A stretch of 64,000 nt of DNA from Patulibacter minatonensis DSM 18081 (GCF_000519325.1 NZ_KI912613.1:4782469-4846468), one strand, 5' to 3'. Positions 21,901 through 32,512 are shown, numbered from the stretch's first letter. The notes: generated from the letters alone by a model not told the origin. Numbers and translations: made by a program.

Positions 21901-24900
21901 GCAGGGCGAACAGCTCGCCGAAGACGGTGCCGTGGGACCAGCCGTCCCACGCGAGCAGGTGGTAGGTCGTGACCAGGCGGTCGGTGCCGTCCGGCATCCG
22001 CACGACGGTGATCCGGAAGAGCGGGGCGGCGGCGAGGTCGAACCGCTCGACGCGATCCGCCGCGGCCAGGTCGGCCAGCGCAGCGTCGGCGTCGGCGTGG
22101 TCGGCGAGGTCCACGACGCGCACGACGTCGGCGTCGACCGCGGTGGCGATCGCCTGGCGGACCGTGCCGGTGCCCGGGTCGACGAACGCCCCGCGGAGCG
22201 CGGGGTGCCGGCGGACGAGTGCGGTGACGGCGCGGCGGAGCCGGTCGACGTCCAGGCGCGTCCCGACCGTGAAGGTCGTCTGCCCGGCGTAGACGTCGAG
22301 GCCGTCGTCGTCGTAGGTGGCCTGGAAGTACAGGCCCTGCTGCAGCGGGGAGAGCGGCCAGACGTCCTCGACGGGACCGACCTGCCGCTCGATCCCGGCC
22401 CGCTCGTCGACCGTGAGCTCCACGAGGGAGAACGGGGCGACGGGCTCCTGCTCGTCCGACGCGACGACGCCGGCGACCCGCGCGAGCGCCTCGGGGGTGC
22501 GGTGCTCGAAGACCTGCCGCGGTGTGAGCGCCAGACCGTCCCGGCGCGCACGACTGGTGAGCGCGATCGAGACGATGCTGTCGCCGCCGAGCGCGAAGAA
22601 GTCGTCGTCGATCCCGACCTCGTCCTCCACGAGCCCGAGGACGACGGCGAACGCCGCGACGATCGTCGTCTCCGTCCCGGTCCGCGGGGCGCGGCGGGGA
22701 CCGTCCGATGCGAAGGACGGCGCAGGCAGGGCGCGGACGTCGAGCTTGCCGTTGACCGTCAGCGGCAATGCGTCGACGACCACCAGGGCCGCGGGGATCA
22801 TGTAGCCCGGGAGCCGGTCCTTCAGGGAATCCGCGATCGCGGAGCGGACGGTGTCGGACGCGTCCGCGCCGGACGCGGCCTCGGAGACGGAGGCCGTGTC
22901 GGAGACCGAGGCGGCAGGCACCACGTACCCGACCAGCCGCTTGACGGGCCCGGACCGATCCACCACGACCGCCGCCGCACTGACGCCCTCGACGGCCTCG
23001 ATCGCCGCGACGACCTCGCCCAGCTCGATCCGGTACCCGCGGATCTTCACCTGGTCGTCCGTGCGCCCGAGGAAGTCGATGGTGCCGTCGGGACGCTCGC
23101 GCACGAGATCCCCGGTGCGGTACATCCGCCCGCCCGGCTCCGACGCGAACGGGTCCGCCACGAACCGCTCCGCCGTCAGGTCGAAGCGCCCGTGGTAGCC
23201 GCGCGCCAGGCCGGCTCCCGCGACGTACAGCTCGCCCACGGAGCCACGGGGCACCGGGCGCAGCGCGCCGTCCAGCACGTACGCGCGGGTGTTGAAGATC
23301 GCCCGGCCCACCGTGGGCGTCGACGAGTCCTCCGTGCCACCGCCCAGCGTGTTGATCGTGTACTCGGTCGGCCCGTAGAGGTTGTACCCGAGGACCCCGT
23401 CGGCCTCCGCCAGGTCCGTCCAGACGGAGTCCGAGACGGCCTCGCCGCCGAGCAGCACCAGCGCCGGGCGGTGGCCGGCCCCGGTGTCGGCGAGCAGCCC
23501 CTCGTCGATCAGCGACCGCGCGTACGTCGGCGTCACGTTCACGACGTCGATCCGCTCCCGGTCGCAGTACGCCACCAGAGCGCTCGCGTCGCGGCGGAGC
23601 TCCTCGTCGCAGACGTGCACCTCGTGCCCCTCGACGAGCCAGAGCAGCTCCTCCCACGACATGTCGAACGCGAACGACACGGTGTGCGCGATCCGCAGCC
23701 CCCGGCCGCCGGACGCCGCCACCACGGGCGCGAAGATCGCGTCGCGGTGGTTGAAGTGCATGTTCGTCAGGCCGCGATACGGGGTCACGACGCCCTTCGG
23801 CCGCCCCGTCGAGCCGGACGTGAAGATCACGTACGCCGGGTGGTCCAGGCGCCCGGGCGTGCCGACCACGAACCCGGGGCGCTCCTCGTCGGACAGGTCG
23901 TCGCCGGAGGCCTCGCCCAGCTCGCGCACGACCGCCGCGTCGTCCAGCGCGACCGCCGGCGCGGCGTCCGCGACGGCGGGCAGCCCGGCGAGCACGCCGG
24001 TCGTCGACAGCACGCACACCGGTGCTGCCTCCTCCACCATCAGCGCCAGACGGTCGGCGGGGTGGTCGAGATCGAGCGGCAGGTACGCCGCGCCGGTCTT
24101 CAGCACCGCGAACAGCGCCGCGACCATGTCGAGCGACCGCGGCAGCGCCAGCCCGACGATCCGCTCCGGACCGGCGCCCCGGGCGAGCATGAGCCGCGCG
24201 AGCCGGTTGGTCCGGTCGTTGAGCTCCGCGTACGACCACCGCTCGCCCGACACCGACACGAGCGCCGCGGCGTCCGGGGTCGCCCGCACCTGCTGCTCGA
24301 GCAGCTCGGCGACCGTCAGCACGGACTCCTCGCGCGCCGACGCCTCCCAGGTGCGCTCGAGCGCGGAGCGCTCCGCGGCGGCGGTCACGTCGACGGCGGC
24401 CAGCGGCGCGTCGGGGTCCGCGAGGAGGTCCTCCGCGGTGCGCAGCACGCGCCGGACCGTCGCGGCGGCCTCGTCGGCGCCCATGGCGGCGGTGCGGTGC
24501 TGCAGCGCCAGGCGCAGCGTCCGGCCGGGCGTCGCGATCAGGACGAGCGGGAAGTGCGTCCGGTCGGCGTAGTCCTCGTACGCGACCCCGGCCGCGTCGA
24601 GGACCCCGGCGTCGATGCCCGGGAAGTTCTGCAGCACGAAGAGCGTGTCGAACAGCCGGTCGTGGCCGGTGGCCCGCTGGATCTCGCCGAGCCCGACGTG
24701 GTCGGCGGCGGTCTGCGCCGCCCGATCCGCCTGGACCCGCCGCAGCAGCTCGGCGACGGGCTCCGCGGGGTCCGTCCGCACCCGTGCGGGGACGGTGTTG
24801 AGGAACATCCCGACGGTGCGGTCGGCGCCGGGCAGCTCTGCCGGGCGGCCCGAGACGGTCGTGCCGAAGACGACGTCCTCGCGGCCGGTGAGCGTCCCGA

Positions 24901-27616
24901 GGACCACCGCCCACGCGACGGTGAGGACGGAGTTCAGCGTGACCCCGACGCCGCGGGCGGCCTCGCCCAGCGCCGCGAACCGCTCCTCGTCGAGCTCGAC
25001 GGTCGCGGTCTCCGGGGCCGCGGTGCGGTCGCCGTCGTCGGGCGCCACCAGCGTGGGCTCCTCGAGGCCGGCGAGGGCGTCCTCCCAGAGCCCGAGCGCC
25101 CGCTCGTGGTCCTGCCGGGCGAGCCAGCGGGCGTGGTCGACGTGCGTGCCCGGGTCGGGCAGGTCGGCGTCGTCGCCGTGCGCGTAGAGCGCGAAGAGCT
25201 GCTCGAAGACCGCGTGCTGCGACCAGCCGTCCCACGCGGCGAGGTGCTGGGTCACGAGGATCTCCGACGGCGCACCGTCCGCCCCGGCGACCACGAGGAC
25301 CCGGAACAGCGGCGGGGTCGCGAGGTCGAACGGCCGGGCGCGCTCGTCGGCCGCCAGCTCCGCGATCCGCGCCGCGCGCCGGTCCGGCGACCCCGCGTCG
25401 GGGGCGGTCGCCGGATCCCGGTCGTCGCGCGACGCGTCGACGCGAGCCTCGCGCACGTCGACCGGCGCGTCCCCGAGGACGACCTGCAGCGGCCGTCCGT
25501 CGTCGTCGGCGACGAGCGCCGTGCGGAGGATCGTGGTGCGCCGGACGAGCGCCACCGCGGCGGCGCGGAGGCGCTCGACGTCGACCGCCGCGCTGCTCGT
25601 GAACCGGTGCTGCCCGGTGTAGACGTCGGCGTCGCCGCCGTCGTACATGGCCTGGACGTACAGGCCCTCCTGCAGCGCCGACGGCGGCCAGACGGCGGAC
25701 GGCTCGGCCCCCGTGCGGGCCGCGACCCGCGCGGCGACGTCCGCGGGGACGCTCGAGGGCGCGTCGCCCGGGACGGGGGCGTCGTCGAGCGTCCCGACCT
25801 CCGTGGCCAGCGCCGCGGCGGTCCGCAGCGCGAACACGTCGCGCTGCGTCGCGGCGAGGCCTGCCCGGCGGGCGTCCGCGACGACGCGCATCGCGGTGAT
25901 GCTGTCGCCGCCGAGGGCGAAGAAGTCCTCGTCAGCGGCGACCTCGTCCAGCCGGAGGGCCCCGGCCAGCACGGCGCACCAGGCGCGCTCGGCGTCGGTG
26001 CGCGGCGGACGGCCGCCGCCGGCGCGCTCGGGCGCGGGCAGCGCGGCGCGGTCGAGCTTGCCGTTGGTCGTCCGCGGGAGCCCGCCCGGGACCTCGACGA
26101 GCACGGCGGGGACCATGTGGTCGGGCAGGACGCCGGCCGCGCCGGCTCGGACCTCGTCGAGGACCGTCGCGTCCGCGCCGCCGCGCAGGACGACGTAGCC
26201 GACCAGGCGCCGCAGGCCCGGCCGGTCCTCGCGGACGATCACGGCGGCCTGGGCGACGCGCCGGTCGCGCATCAGGACGGCCTCGATCTCGCCGGGCTCG
26301 ATCCGGCGGCCCCGGATCTTCACCTGGTCGTCGCCGCGGCCGAGGAAGTCCAGGACGCCGTCGGGTCGCCGGACCACTCGGTCGCCGGTGCGGTACATCC
26401 GCGCGCCGGGTCCGCCGTCCGGGTCGGGGACGAAGCGCCCGGCGGTCAGGCCGGGCTGCCCGAGGTACCCGCGGGCCAGCCCGCGACCGCCGACGTACAG
26501 CTCGCCGGCGACGCCGTCCGGGACGGGACGGAGGTCCTCGCCGAGGACGTGGGTGCGGGTGTTCGGGTCGGCCACCCCGATCGGGACGGCGGTCTCCCAC
26601 GCCGGGTCGGCGGTCCACAGCGTCGAGTTGACCGTCGCCTCGGTCAGGCCGTAGGCGGCGACGACCGTCATCGTCGGCGACCAGCGCCGGACGAGCTCGA
26701 GCGGCACGGTCTCGGTGCCGACGAGCAGGAACCCGCCGTGCGGCAGGTCGCAGTCGTCCGGCAGCGCCCCGACGAGCGCCGGGGGCAGCGCCATGTGGGT
26801 GACGCGGTGGTGCGCGAGGTAGTCGGTGAGCTCCGGGCCCGCGACCCGCCGCGCGCTCGGGACGACCACCACGGTCGCGCCGACGCACAGCGTCATCGTC
26901 AGCTCCCAGACCGCGACGTCGAAGCCGATCGACGCGAACTGCGAGACGCGGCTGTCCCGGTCCACGGCGATCCGGTCCAGGGCGGCGGCGACGAGGCTGC
27001 CGATGCCGTCGTGGCTGACGACGACGCCCTTCGGCGTACCCGTCGAGCCGGACGTGAAGATCACGTACGCGGCCTGCTCCAGCGTCATCGGGGCGCGCAG
27101 CTCGTCGTCCCGGAGGACGTCCGGTGCGTGGTCCGCGAGCTCGCGCTCGGTGGCCGCCGTCCCGAGCGTCAGGCGATCCTCGGTGAGCGTGCCCGGCAGC
27201 CGGCCGGCCAGCTCGTCGGTGGTCAGGACCATCCGCGCGCCGGACCGCTCGAGCATCGACGCGAGGCGCTCGGCGGGGTGGTCGAGGTCGAGCGGCAGGT
27301 ACGCCGCGCCGGCCTTCAGCACGCCGAGCAGCCCGACGACCATCTCGACGGACCGCGGGAGCGCGACGCCGACGACGTCCTCGGTGCCGACACCGCGCGC
27401 ACGCAGCGCGCGGGCGACGCGGTTGGCCCGCGCGTCGAGCTCCGCGTACGTGCGCTCGTCGTCCTCGCAGACGACGGCGACGGCGTCGGGGGTCTCCGCG
27501 ACCCGGGCCTCGAAGGCCCGGGTCCACGTGCGCTCGTCGACCGGACGGTCGGGGGCGTGGAGGCTCCCGTCCGGGGTGGAGGAGGACGAGGTGGCGTGGG
27601 GGCGCGGAGACGTCAT
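12941..27616 (-). CDS. four-module siderophore NRPS (A-T-C-A-T-C-A-T-E-C-A-T-E), no release domain
   Basis: A 4,891-residue synthetase. Approximate order: A1 30-530, T1 (Ser572), C1 640-1080, A2 1110-1600, T2 (Ser1680), C2 1745-2170, A3 2200-2700, T3 (Ser2784), E1 2830-3270 (HH 2966-2967), C3 3300-3740 (HH 3468-3469), A4 3790-4290, T4 (Ser4374), E2 4420-4880 (HH 4555-4556). It starts with an A domain, so module 1 initiates. A2, A3 and A4 are nearly identical and share the pocket segment FDMSWEEL; A1 differs (FDVAVWEL). Inference: residues 2-4 are the acyl-hydroxyornithine made by the adjacent enzymes, with 3 and 4 epimerised. Both E domains keep [14 protein letters not shown] and FNYLG. C1 and C2 read HLAAWDGWS and HLLAWDGWS in place of HHxxxDG. 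The protein ends in E2 with no thioesterase or reductase. The start has GAGG 7 nt upstream. Confidence 0.95.
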   Translation of the reverse strand: MTSPRPHATSSSSTPDGSLHAPDRPVDERTWTRAFEARVAETPDAVAVVCEDDERTYAELDARANRVARALRARGVGTEDVVGVALPRSVEMVVGLLGVLKAGAAYLPLDLDHPAERLASMLERSGARMVLTTDELAGRLPGTLTEDRLTLGTAATERELADHAPDVLRDDELRAPMTLEQAAYVIFTSGSTGTPKGVVVSHDGIGSLVAAALDRIAVDRDSRVSQFASIGFDVAVWELTMTLCVGATVVVVPSARRVAGPELTDYLAHHRVTHMALPPALVGALPDDCDLPHGGFLLVGTETVPLELVRRWSPTMTVVAAYGLTEATVNSTLWTADPAWETAVPIGVADPNTRTHVLGEDLRPVPDGVAGELYVGGRGLARGYLGQPGLTAGRFVPDPDGGPGARMYRTGDRVVRRPDGVLDFLGRGDDQVKIRGRRIEPGEIEAVLMRDRRVAQAAVIVREDRPGLRRLVGYVVLRGGADATVLDEVRAGAAGVLPDHMVPAVLVEVPGGLPRTTNGKLDRAALPAPERAGGGRPPRTDAERAWCAVLAGALRLDEVAADEDFFALGGDSITAMRVVADARRAGLAATQRDVFALRTAAALATEVGTLDDAPVPGDAPSSVPADVAARVAARTGAEPSAVWPPSALQEGLYVQAMYDGGDADVYTGQHRFTSSAAVDVERLRAAAVALVRRTTILRTALVADDDGRPLQVVLGDAPVDVREARVDASRDDRDPATAPDAGSPDRRAARIAELAADERARPFDLATPPLFRVLVVAGADGAPSEILVTQHLAAWDGWSQHAVFEQLFALYAHGDDADLPDPGTHVDHARWLARQDHERALGLWEDALAGLEEPTLVAPDDGDRTAAPETATVELDEERFAALGEAARGVGVTLNSVLTVAWAVVLGTLTGREDVVFGTTVSGRPAELPGADRTVGMFLNTVPARVRTDPAEPVAELLRRVQADRAAQTAADHVGLGEIQRATGHDRLFDTLFVLQNFPGIDAGVLDAAGVAYEDYADRTHFPLVLIATPGRTLRLALQHRTAAMGADEAAATVRRVLRTAEDLLADPDAPLAAVDVTAAAERSALERTWEASAREESVLTVAELLEQQVRATPDAAALVSVSGERWSYAELNDRTNRLARLMLARGAGPERIVGLALPRSLDMVAALFAVLKTGAAYLPLDLDHPADRLALMVEEAAPVCVLSTTGVLAGLPAVADAAPAVALDDAAVVRELGEASGDDLSDEERPGFVVGTPGRLDHPAYVIFTSGSTGRPKGVVTPYRGLTNMHFNHRDAIFAPVVAASGGRGLRIAHTVSFAFDMSWEELLWLVEGHEVHVCDEELRRDASALVAYCDRERIDVVNVTPTYARSLIDEGLLADTGAGHRPALVLLGGEAVSDSVWTDLAEADGVLGYNLYGPTEYTINTLGGGTEDSSTPTVGRAIFNTRAYVLDGALRPVPRGSVGELYVAGAGLARGYHGRFDLTAERFVADPFASEPGGRMYRTGDLVRERPDGTIDFLGRTDDQVKIRGYRIELGEVVAAIEAVEGVSAAAVVVDRSGPVKRLVGYVVPAASVSDTASVSEAASGADASDTVRSAIADSLKDRLPGYMIPAALVVVDALPLTVNGKLDVRALPAPSFASDGPRRAPRTGTETTIVAAFAVVLGLVEDEVGIDDDFFALGGDSIVSIALTSRARRDGLALTPRQVFEHRTPEALARVAGVVASDEQEPVAPFSLVELTVDERAGIERQVGPVEDVWPLSPLQQGLYFQATYDDDGLDVYAGQTTFTVGTRLDVDRLRRAVTALVRRHPALRGAFVDPGTGTVRQAIATAVDADVVRVVDLADHADADAALADLAAADRVERFDLAAAPLFRITVVRMPDGTDRLVTTYHLLAWDGWSHGTVFGELFALHLEDGDDDGLSTPGSFPSYLRWLADQDAPAALRDWQAALQDLEDPTLVGSGTTARDRPVVPERTTLTLDPADAERLDAGARGAGVTLNTVLNVAWAVVLGTLTGRDDVVFGTTVSGRPAELADADRTVGMFLNTVPARVRLDAAEPAAALLRRAQDERVRLMAGDHVGLGEIQRAAGHDRLFDTLFVLQNFPGIDAGAADALGVLDEAHVDATHYPLVLIATPGDAFELTLEHDERIADADHARTLLHRVALVAARLVDRQDAPLAAIGVVDDAELDALRRTWDASSREQSDLTVAELLELQVAATPDETALVSVTGERWSYAQLDDRINRLARIMLDRGAGPERVVGLALPRSLDMVAALFAVLKTGAAYLPLDLDHPADRLALMVEEASPVCVLSTADVLAGLPDVATLAPAVVLDEPAVVAEAAETSGGPLRDDERPGFAVDAPGRLEHPAYVIFTSGSTGRPKGVVTPYRGLTNMHFNHRDEIFGPVVRDAGDRRMRVAHTVSFSFDMSWEELLWLVEGHEVHVCDEELRRDAAALVAYCDDQRIDVVNVTPTYARTLIDEGLLTDTDGGHRPALVLLGGEAVSDSVWTDLAETDGVLGYNLYGPTEYTINTLGGGTADSATPTVGRAIFNTRAYVLDGALRPVPQGAPGELYIAGAGLARGYHDRVDLTAERFVADPFATEPGGRMYRTGDLVRERPDGNIDFLGRTDDQVKIRGYRVELGEVVAAIEAVDVVTAAAVVVDRSGPVKRLVGYVVPDGKPVGQDGPGRTPATTTPMAADGSDDTVRTTIADALKDRLPGYMIPAALVVVDALPLTVNGKLDVRALPAPSFASDGPRRAPRTATETTIVAAFAAVLGLADDEVGIDDDFFALGGDSIVSIALTSRARRDGLALTPRQVFEHRTPEALALIAVAGDATRTSDVGVGVVPATPILASLAADDVPVDGFFQSMAVRTPAGAGEPEVRRILQALVDHHDLLRARLVRDAGTWSFDVPAAGTVDAEDLLRVAPLPGTPDGIAEALTTHRDDAVLRLDPDAGTMLQAVLLTGAEGPGRLVLVAHHLVVDGVSWRILGEDLRTAWDQLSAGEPIALDPVGTSFRRWAEALRDTGDVPEAEQDRWRTTVADQDGALRIGGRALDPTTDTVGTSRSLRVALGGAETTRILGPVPAAFHGTVNDVLLTALAVAVGHDDPDRSALLVALEGHGREPGIAGDLDLARTVGWFTSIAPVRVDPGPHAWDAFVAGGDAMRSAVKAVKDQLAAVPHGGVGHGLLRWLRPDVVPELADAPDPQVLFNYLGRFAASDDASARDWDLAAEAPELGERASASAAAGHALEINAGVSDTADGPALSAELTWPAGVLTDADAAAIGERWIAALRALAAHAPEAGAWGRSRSDFPLATLTQDDVDELRATFDDLDDVWSLTPLQQGMYFHSRYHEHRPEDPDGYVVQYVVDLDGAVARDRLDDALQALAARHAALRAGFRQTADGVLVQPVARRVRVPLRWEDVPSGDGPANGPATGTADDAVDRVARDERASAFVLDAPPLLRAACVRTGERQHALVLTLHHLVADGWSVPVLFDDLLGLYDAAGSGRDLRPVSSYRTYLGWLADRDRAETTAAWTDALADVGSPTFVGEALAETAEPVAPEVVEATVAAADEERLRAAGRRHGLTLNPVVQGFWALALGVATGRSDVVFGAVVSGRDAEVPGIEEQVGLFINTVPVRVRWSDAEPVGAAFARLQAEQADLLGHQWLGSTEIQALSGERELFDTLFVFENFPPGGGDDDRDAPRIAGVRESVEARTHFAASLQVFPGDGLALRLQYDDRRIPAARARRLLDTFLLLLRQTTEDPDTTIGALSITDADELDALRAGWDASARDESELTVAELLELQVEATPDETALVSVSGERWSYAELNDRTNRLARVMLARGAGPEKVVGLALPRSLDMVAALFAVLKTGAAYLPLDLDHPADRLALMVQEAAPVCVLSTAAVVAATPAIVGDAALVSLDADHVTDELAAVAGTDLADEERPGFTVGTPARLDHPAYLIFTSGSTGRPKGVVTPYRGLTNMHFNHRDEIFGPVVRDAGDRRMRVAHTVSFSFDMSWEELLWLVEGHEVHVCDEELRRDATALVAYCDRERIDVVNVTPTYARSLIDEGLLQGGGDTRGAGDVVLETADDATAGRAAGHRPALVLLGGEAVSDSVWTDLAETDGVLGYNLYGPTEYTINTLGGGTADSATPTVGRAIFNTRAYVLDAALRPVPQGSAGELYIAGAGLARGYHDRFDLTAERFVADPFAVEPGGRMYRTGDLVRERADGNIDFLGRTDDQVKIRGYRIELGEVVAAIEAVEGVSAAAVVVDQSGPVKRLVGYVVPAGAASDADTSDAIRAAITESLKDRLPGYMIPAALVVVEALPLTVNGKLDVRALPAPSFASDGPRRAPETPFQRVVLQAFAAVLGLDEDAVGLDDDFFALGGDSIVSIALTSHARRNGVLFRPRDVVLGRTVEAIAARSSAATGAVVSDPGTGSVPATPIVRWLEELGGPVDAFHQSTIVQTPHDAGEEEVRRIVQALLDHHDLLRARLVRDPDGWRFDVPEPGAVDAADVLRSATVPAAELEDRTTGEQQRAVDGLAPEAGTMLRAALVRPDDDAPGRLVLVAHHLVVDGVSWRILGEDVATAWAQLAAGEEIALEPVATSFRRWAEALSGAGAAHGYGAEAPYWKALAARRPGRFVREDPDPARDVVATVREHADDLEADWTAPLLGAAPAALGATVSAVLLAGLGVAAAEWRRRAGRDAGDGTTVALEGHGREEHAFDADLGRTVGWFTSVFPLHLDVAADRFDAVASGDPGAVGDLVRASGDRLCAIADGGLGYGVLRHLDPEDRAGLAGTPTPELQFNYLGQYGGGADGDWRTAPGRNPLDGGSDPAMPVPYPLVLDAMAIDGPDGAVLHASWDWTPGLFADGEVGLLCTLWFAALRGIVRAAGVAPGALPEADRR

Positions 27617-27634
27617 GGGGGACCTCGGGAGGGG

Positions 27635-28696
27635 CTAGCGGCTCGGCTGCTTCGCAGCGATCAGCTGCGGGAGCACGCGGTCGAGCGCGTACGGGATGCT
27701 CAGCACCGTGTTGAACGTCACCGCCGCGCCGGTGAACGGCGCCTTCGTGTAGTCGAGGTACGACACGCGGCCGTCCTTGACGACGTTCAGCGTGTTGTAG
27801 AGCTGGTTCTTCCTCAGCTTCCCGACGAGCACCGGGTCCGACGTCCACGCGAGGCGGTCGACGTCCAGGAGGCTGACGTCCTCCGCGCTGATGATCGTCG
27901 TGTTCTCGCCGGTCTTGAACTTGCCGTCGAGGAACTTCGGCGTCGTCTTGAAGCCGAGCCCGGCGAAGAAGCGCGTCTTGGCGTCCTGCGGGGAGAAGAC
28001 GCTGAAGTTGCCATTGACGAGGTCGGCCATCATCACGAGCGTCTCCTTGCTCCACTCGGGGTGGTCGGCGCGGAGCTTCGTGAAGCGGCCCTCGAGGTCG
28101 GAGACGAGCTTCCGGGCCTGCGGCTCCCGGCCGACGGCCTTGCCGGTCGTGATCGTCAGGTCCTGCCACGTCGTGCCGAAGCCGTCGTACTTCGGGTCGT
28201 TCGCGACGACCGGGGCGATCTTCGACAGCTTCTCGTACGTCGGGCCGTCGATCTCGTCGTAGAGGGCGAGGATCAGGTCCGGCCGGGCGGCGGCGAGCTT
28301 CTCGTAGTCGATCTGGTCGGTGGTGGCGACCTTCTCGGCGGGCGTCCCTCCGGCGGCGGCCTTCTCGGCCCACGGGAACACGCCGCCGGGCTCCTCGTTG
28401 AACCACTCGGTGTAGCCGACGGGCTTGACGCCGAGCGCCAGCAGCGGGTCCTGGTCGCTCCAGCCCAGCGCGACGACGCGCTTGGGCTCGCTCTTGATCG
28501 TCGTGCTCCCCTGCGCGTGCTTGATCGTCACCGGGAAGGCGGCGGTCGTCGACCCCGCGGCGGTGGAGGTCGACGCCGACGCCGACTCGTCGGAGTCGCT
28601 GCCGCAGGCGGTGACACCGAGGGCGAGCGCCCCGGCGACGAGCAGCGTGGGGACCAGCCGCAGCACCGGGCGCGGCCGTGCGAGGACTGAGGGCAT
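27635..28696 (-). CDS. iron-siderophore ABC transporter substrate-binding lipoprotein
   Basis: A 353-residue lipoprotein (lipobox VTAC, Cys31) with a Ser/Thr/Ala tether, then a FepB/FhuD-type binding fold: RVVALGWSDQDPLLALGVKPVG, the long-helix linker region, and RPDLILALYDEI. It captures the ferric siderophore outside the membrane and delivers it to the FecCD permeases. It is the first gene of the NRPS operon, ending 18 nt before the NRPS start, so uptake receptor and biosynthesis are co-expressed. The 193-nt gap to the divergent exporter holds two TTAGG-type boxes. Confidence 0.93.
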   Translation of the reverse strand: MPSVLARPRPVLRLVPTLLVAGALALGVTACGSDSDESASASTSTAAGSTTAAFPVTIKHAQGSTTIKSEPKRVVALGWSDQDPLLALGVKPVGYTEWFNEEPGGVFPWAEKAAAGGTPAEKVATTDQIDYEKLAAARPDLILALYDEIDGPTYEKLSKIAPVVANDPKYDGFGTTWQDLTITTGKAVGREPQARKLVSDLEGRFTKLRADHPEWSKETLVMMADLVNGNFSVFSPQDAKTRFFAGLGFKTTPKFLDGKFKTGENTTIISAEDVSLLDVDRLAWTSDPVLVGKLRKNQLYNTLNVVKDGRVSYLDYTKAPFTGAAVTFNTVLSIPYALDRVLPQLIAAKQPSR

Positions 28697-28772
28697 GTCG
28701 ATCCGTTCGGTCGTGTGGGAGCGGGCGGTGGGGGCCGCCTCGCCGGAGGGTTCGGGGGATGGAGAGGGTGCC

Positions 28773-28791
28773 CTACGAAGGACGCCCTAAC
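28773..28791 (-). promoter_or_regulatory. putative iron-regulator operator, binding protein-NRPS operon
   Basis: On the minus strand it reads GTTAGGGCGTCCTTCGTAG. GTAGGGCA follows immediately, a possible second half-site on the same strand. It lies about 77 nt upstream of the lipoprotein start in the divergent promoter region. Confidence 0.55.
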
Positions 28792-28865
28792 TCGGCGGAG
28801 AGTACACACGACGCGGCACCGGCGGCGTCCGCCCCCGGACGCTGACGGGGCGACGGACGACGGGC

Positions 28866-28884
28866 TTCGTATGAGTACCCTAAC
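28866..28884 (+). promoter_or_regulatory. putative iron-regulator operator, exporter operon
   Basis: The plus strand reads TTCGTATGAGTACCCTAAC, the same TTAGG-type motif in the opposite orientation to its neighbour at 28773. It ends 5 nt before the GTG start of the first exporter gene, so the promoter lies at or above the site and the transcript may have almost no leader. Confidence 0.55.
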
Positions 28885-28889
28885 TCGTC

Positions 28890-30632
28890 GTGCCCGCCCC
28901 CCAGGCCACCGCCGTCGCGCCTCCCCCGCGCCCGCTCCGACCGCTCCGCGACGCCGTCCGGGAGGAGCGCCGCCGCATCGCGATCTCCGCCTCGGGGGCC
29001 GTCGGGCACCAGACCTGCGAGGCCCTCGTCCCGGTCGTGATCGGGGCCACTGTCGACCGGGCGATCGCCCCCGGCGACACCGGCGCGCTGGTCCTCTGGA
29101 TCGGGCTCCTGCTGCTGCTCTTCGTCGCCCTGACGCTCGCGTACCGGACCCAGCTGACCGCGGGTGAGCGGGCGATCGAGCACACCCAGCACCGCATGCG
29201 GATGCGCCTGACCCGGCGCGCACTGGACCCGGTCGGCCTGGACCCCGCCGGCGCGCCCGACGACGTGGCCGGGTCGACCGGCGCGCTCGTCAGCGTGGCC
29301 GGCACCGACGCGCGGACCGCGGCGCTCGGGATCGAGGGCGTCGTGGTCGCGCTCGGGGCCGTCGCGGCGATCGGGGTGTCGGCGATCGTGCTGCTGACCA
29401 TCTCGCTGCCGCTGGGCCTGCTGGTGCTGCTGGGCGCCCCGCCGGTCGTCCTGCTGCTCCACCGCGTCGCGGTGCCGCTCGAGGCCCGCAGCGAGGAGCA
29501 GCAGGCGCGCGCCGCCGACGCCTCGGCCGTCGCGACCGACCTCCTGACCGGGATCCGCGTCCTGAAGGGCCTCGGCGCCGAGGCCGCCGCCGAGCGCCGC
29601 TATCGCGACGCCAGCCAGTCCGCCCGGAGGGCGTCGCTGGCCGCGGCGGTCCCGGACAACGTGCTCGCCGGCCTGAACGTCGTGATCGGCGGCGCGTTCC
29701 TGACCGTCGTCGCCTACGTGGGCGGCCGCCTCGCGCTCGACGGCACGATCTCGATCGGCGACCTGATCGCCGCGGTCGGCCTGACGCAGTTCCTGCTCGG
29801 TCCGCTGCAGCGGATCGGCTGGGCGCTCGGCCTGCTCGCCCAGGCGCGCGGGTCCGCCCGGCGCGTCGCGGCGCTGCTCGAGATCCCCCCGGCGGTGCGC
29901 GGCGGGACGACGCCGCTCCCGGAGGACCGTCCCGGGGCACTCCGGATCGAAGGCGTCGGACTGCGTCCCGACGGCACGCCCGCGACGACCGGCCTCTGGA
30001 TCGACGTCGCCCCCGGCGACCACGTCGGCGTCGTCGTCCCGGACGCCGCGGAGGCCGCGCGGCTGCTCGACGTCCTCGCCCGGCGACGCGCACCGGACTG
30101 CGGGTCCGTCCGGGTCGAGGACGTCCCGCTCGACGGCCTCGCCGTCGCCGACGCCCGGCGGCTCCTCCTCGTCTCCGACCACGACGCCGACCTCTTCGAC
30201 GGCACCGTCGGGGAGAACCTCACCGCCGACGCGGTGCCGCCCTCCGCGGAGGTGCTGGCCGCCAGCGGCGTCGACGAGGTCCTCGCGGTGCTGCCGGCCG
30301 GGCTCGAAGCGGCCGTCGGCGAACGCGGGTCCCGGCTCTCCGGCGGCCAGCGCCAGCGGGTCGCCCTGGCGCGGGCGCTGGCCGCCGACCCGCCGGTGCT
30401 CGTGCTCCACGACCCGACGACCGCCGTCGACGCCGTGACCGAGCAGCGCATCGCCACCGGCATCTCCCGCGTCCGCCGCGGACGGACGACGGTGCTCGTG
30501 ACCACCAGCCCGTCGCTCCTGGCCGCGTGCGACCGCGTCGTCCTCGTCGTGGACGGGCGGATCGTCGCCGACGACGTCCACGACCGCCTGGCGGCGGACC
30601 ACGGGACCTACCGCGAGGCGGTGCTGCGATGA
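28890..30632 (+). CDS. heterodimeric ABC exporter subunit 1 (degenerate ATP site, intact signature)
   Basis: A 580-residue fusion of a six-helix exporter membrane domain (about 1-310) and a nucleotide-binding domain (about 345-580). The ATP-binding parts are lost: Walker A reads GVVVPDAAEAARLL without the GKS/T core, the Q-loop Gln is replaced (LVSDHDADLF), Walker B reads VLVLHDPTTAVD without the catalytic Glu, and the switch-His region is TTSPSLL. The signature LSGGQRQRVALARAL and the D-loop AVD are intact. This is the expected partner of the next gene, overlapping by 4 nt. Likely exports the siderophore or its precursor; inferred from location. GTG start. Confidence 0.85.
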   Translation: MPAPQATAVAPPPRPLRPLRDAVREERRRIAISASGAVGHQTCEALVPVVIGATVDRAIAPGDTGALVLWIGLLLLLFVALTLAYRTQLTAGERAIEHTQHRMRMRLTRRALDPVGLDPAGAPDDVAGSTGALVSVAGTDARTAALGIEGVVVALGAVAAIGVSAIVLLTISLPLGLLVLLGAPPVVLLLHRVAVPLEARSEEQQARAADASAVATDLLTGIRVLKGLGAEAAAERRYRDASQSARRASLAAAVPDNVLAGLNVVIGGAFLTVVAYVGGRLALDGTISIGDLIAAVGLTQFLLGPLQRIGWALGLLAQARGSARRVAALLEIPPAVRGGTTPLPEDRPGALRIEGVGLRPDGTPATTGLWIDVAPGDHVGVVVPDAAEAARLLDVLARRRAPDCGSVRVEDVPLDGLAVADARRLLLVSDHDADLFDGTVGENLTADAVPPSAEVLAASGVDEVLAVLPAGLEAAVGERGSRLSGGQRQRVALARALAADPPVLVLHDPTTAVDAVTEQRIATGISRVRRGRTTVLVTTSPSLLAACDRVVLVVDGRIVADDVHDRLAADHGTYREAVLR

Positions 30633-32410
30633 GCGGCCGGCTGCTCCTGCCCACCGCCTCGCCGCGCGAGACCCGCCGGGCGATCGGCCGCCTCGTCCGG
30701 CCCCGCCGCGGCCTGGCCGTCGCGGCGCTCGGGCTGCTCGTCGCCGCGGCCGCCGCAGGGCTCCTCGTCCCGCCGCTGCTCGGCCGGCTCGTCGACGTCA
30801 CGATCGACCGCGGGACGGTCTCGGAGCTGACGGCGCCCGCGGTGCTGCTCGGCGCGGCCGCGGTGACCCAGGGACTGCTCACCGCCGTCGGGGGGCTCCT
30901 GCTCGCGCGGCTGGGCGAGGCGCTGCTCGCGGAGCTCCGGGAGCGCGTGGTCGCCCGGTCGCTCGAGCTGCCGCTCGAGGAGCTCGACGGGGCCGGGGCG
31001 GGCGACGTCCTCAGCCGCGTCAGCGGCGACGTCGCGGTCGTCTCGCAGGCGATCCGTACCGTGCTGCCCGCCGTGGCGACGGCCGGCTTCACCGTCGCGC
31101 TGACGGTCGGCGGGCTCGTGCTGCTCGACTGGCGGCTCGCAGTCGCCGCGCTGGCCGCCGTCCCGATCCAGGTCGTCGGCCTGCGCTGGTACCTGCGGAC
31201 GGTCGTGCCGATCTACCGCCGCGAGCGGGTCGTCCAGGGCGAGCGGACCCAGCAGCTCGTCGACAGCGTGTCCGGTGCCCGCACGGTCCGGGCGCTCGGC
31301 CTCCACGAGGACCGGGAGGCGCGGGTCCGCGCGAGCTCCGAGCGCGGCCGCGACGTGGCGCTCGAGGGCGTCCTGCGCCTGCGCGGCTTCCTGCACGCCG
31401 TCAACGGCGCCGAGCTCGTGGGCCTCGCGTCGGTCCTGGTCGTCGGCTTCCTGCTCGTCCGCGCCGACGCCCTGACCGTCGGTGCCGCGACCGCCGGCGC
31501 GCTCTACTTCCACCGCGCGTTCGACCCGGTCGGCGAACTCCTGATGGTCTTCGACGACCTCCAGGAGGCGATGACCGCGCTGGCGCGGATGGTCGGCGTG
31601 GCGTCGTTGCCGGAGACCGCGCGGGACGGCGCGGAGACCGAGGACGCGCACCGGCATCACGGACCGGTCGACGTCGACGTCCTGGCGCTGCGGCACGACT
31701 ACGGCGGATCACCGGTCCTCCACGGCGTCGACGTGCGGATCGCCGCGGGCGAGCACGTCGCCCTGATCGGCACCACGGGTGCGGGCAAGACGACGTTCGC
31801 GAAGATCGTCGCCGGCGTGCTCGAGCCGTCCGCCGGTGACGTCCGGATCGGTGGCACGGCGCTGGGCGACCTCGGGCCCGGCGAGCTGCGTCGCACGGTC
31901 GCGCTCGTCGCGCAGGAGCCGCACGTCTTCGCGGGCACGCTCGCCGACGACCTCCGCCTCGTCGCCCCCGGGGCACCCGACGACGAGCTCTGGGACGCGC
32001 TGCGGCACGTCGGCGCCGACGGCTGGGTGCGGGAGCTCCCGGACGGCCTCGGCACGCGGGTCGGCGAGGGCGGCCTGCGCCTCAGCGCCACGCGAGTCCA
32101 GCACCTCGCGCTCGCGCGGATCGTCCTGCGCGACGTCCCCGTGGTGCTGCTCGACGAGGCGACCGCCGAGGCCGGCAGCGCCGGTGCCCGGATCCTGGAG
32201 GACGCGGCGCTCCGCGCGCTCCGGGGCCGCACGTCCGTCGTCGTCGCCCACCGCCTGACGCAGGCGGCCACGGCCGACCGCGTGCTCGTGATGGACCGCG
32301 GCGAGATCGTCGAGGACGGCCACCACGACGAGCTCGTCGCCGCCGGCGGCCGCTACGCCGACCTGTGGCTCGCGTGGACGGGGGCCGGGCGGGACGCCCC
32401 GGCCGGCTGA
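30629..32410 (+). CDS. heterodimeric ABC exporter subunit 2 (intact ATP site, degenerate signature)
   Basis: A 593-residue membrane-plus-ATPase half transporter. Here Walker A (GTTGAGKTT), Q-loop (LVAQEPHVF), Walker B with catalytic Glu (VVLLDEAT) and switch His (VVVAHRLTQ) are all intact, but the signature reads LSATRVQHLALARI instead of LSGGQ and the D-loop is AEAGS. With subunit 1 this makes one complete ATP site (its own Walker motifs plus subunit 1's LSGGQ) and one fully degenerate site. The ATG overlaps the stop of subunit 1 (ATGA), fitting equal production. Confidence 0.88.
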   Translation: MSGRLLLPTASPRETRRAIGRLVRPRRGLAVAALGLLVAAAAAGLLVPPLLGRLVDVTIDRGTVSELTAPAVLLGAAAVTQGLLTAVGGLLLARLGEALLAELRERVVARSLELPLEELDGAGAGDVLSRVSGDVAVVSQAIRTVLPAVATAGFTVALTVGGLVLLDWRLAVAALAAVPIQVVGLRWYLRTVVPIYRRERVVQGERTQQLVDSVSGARTVRALGLHEDREARVRASSERGRDVALEGVLRLRGFLHAVNGAELVGLASVLVVGFLLVRADALTVGAATAGALYFHRAFDPVGELLMVFDDLQEAMTALARMVGVASLPETARDGAETEDAHRHHGPVDVDVLALRHDYGGSPVLHGVDVRIAAGEHVALIGTTGAGKTTFAKIVAGVLEPSAGDVRIGGTALGDLGPGELRRTVALVAQEPHVFAGTLADDLRLVAPGAPDDELWDALRHVGADGWVRELPDGLGTRVGEGGLRLSATRVQHLALARIVLRDVPVVLLDEATAEAGSAGARILEDAALRALRGRTSVVVAHRLTQAATADRVLVMDRGEIVEDGHHDELVAAGGRYADLWLAWTGAGRDAPAG

Positions 32411-32512
32411 TCGCCGGGTCCAGGCCCGGGACGGCGCCGGAGCGGCTCGGACCCCGGAGGGTGCGAGACGGCCCGGGAGCGACGCGCCCGCGCACCGTCG
32501 CGGCCCGCCCAC

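Noticed and set aside
13082-28690. Very long open frame on the plus strand opposite the NRPS
   Set aside because: It is the antisense shadow of the NRPS at high GC; the translation is Arg/Gly/Val-rich with no domain, and the minus strand carries unmistakable A, C, T and E motifs.
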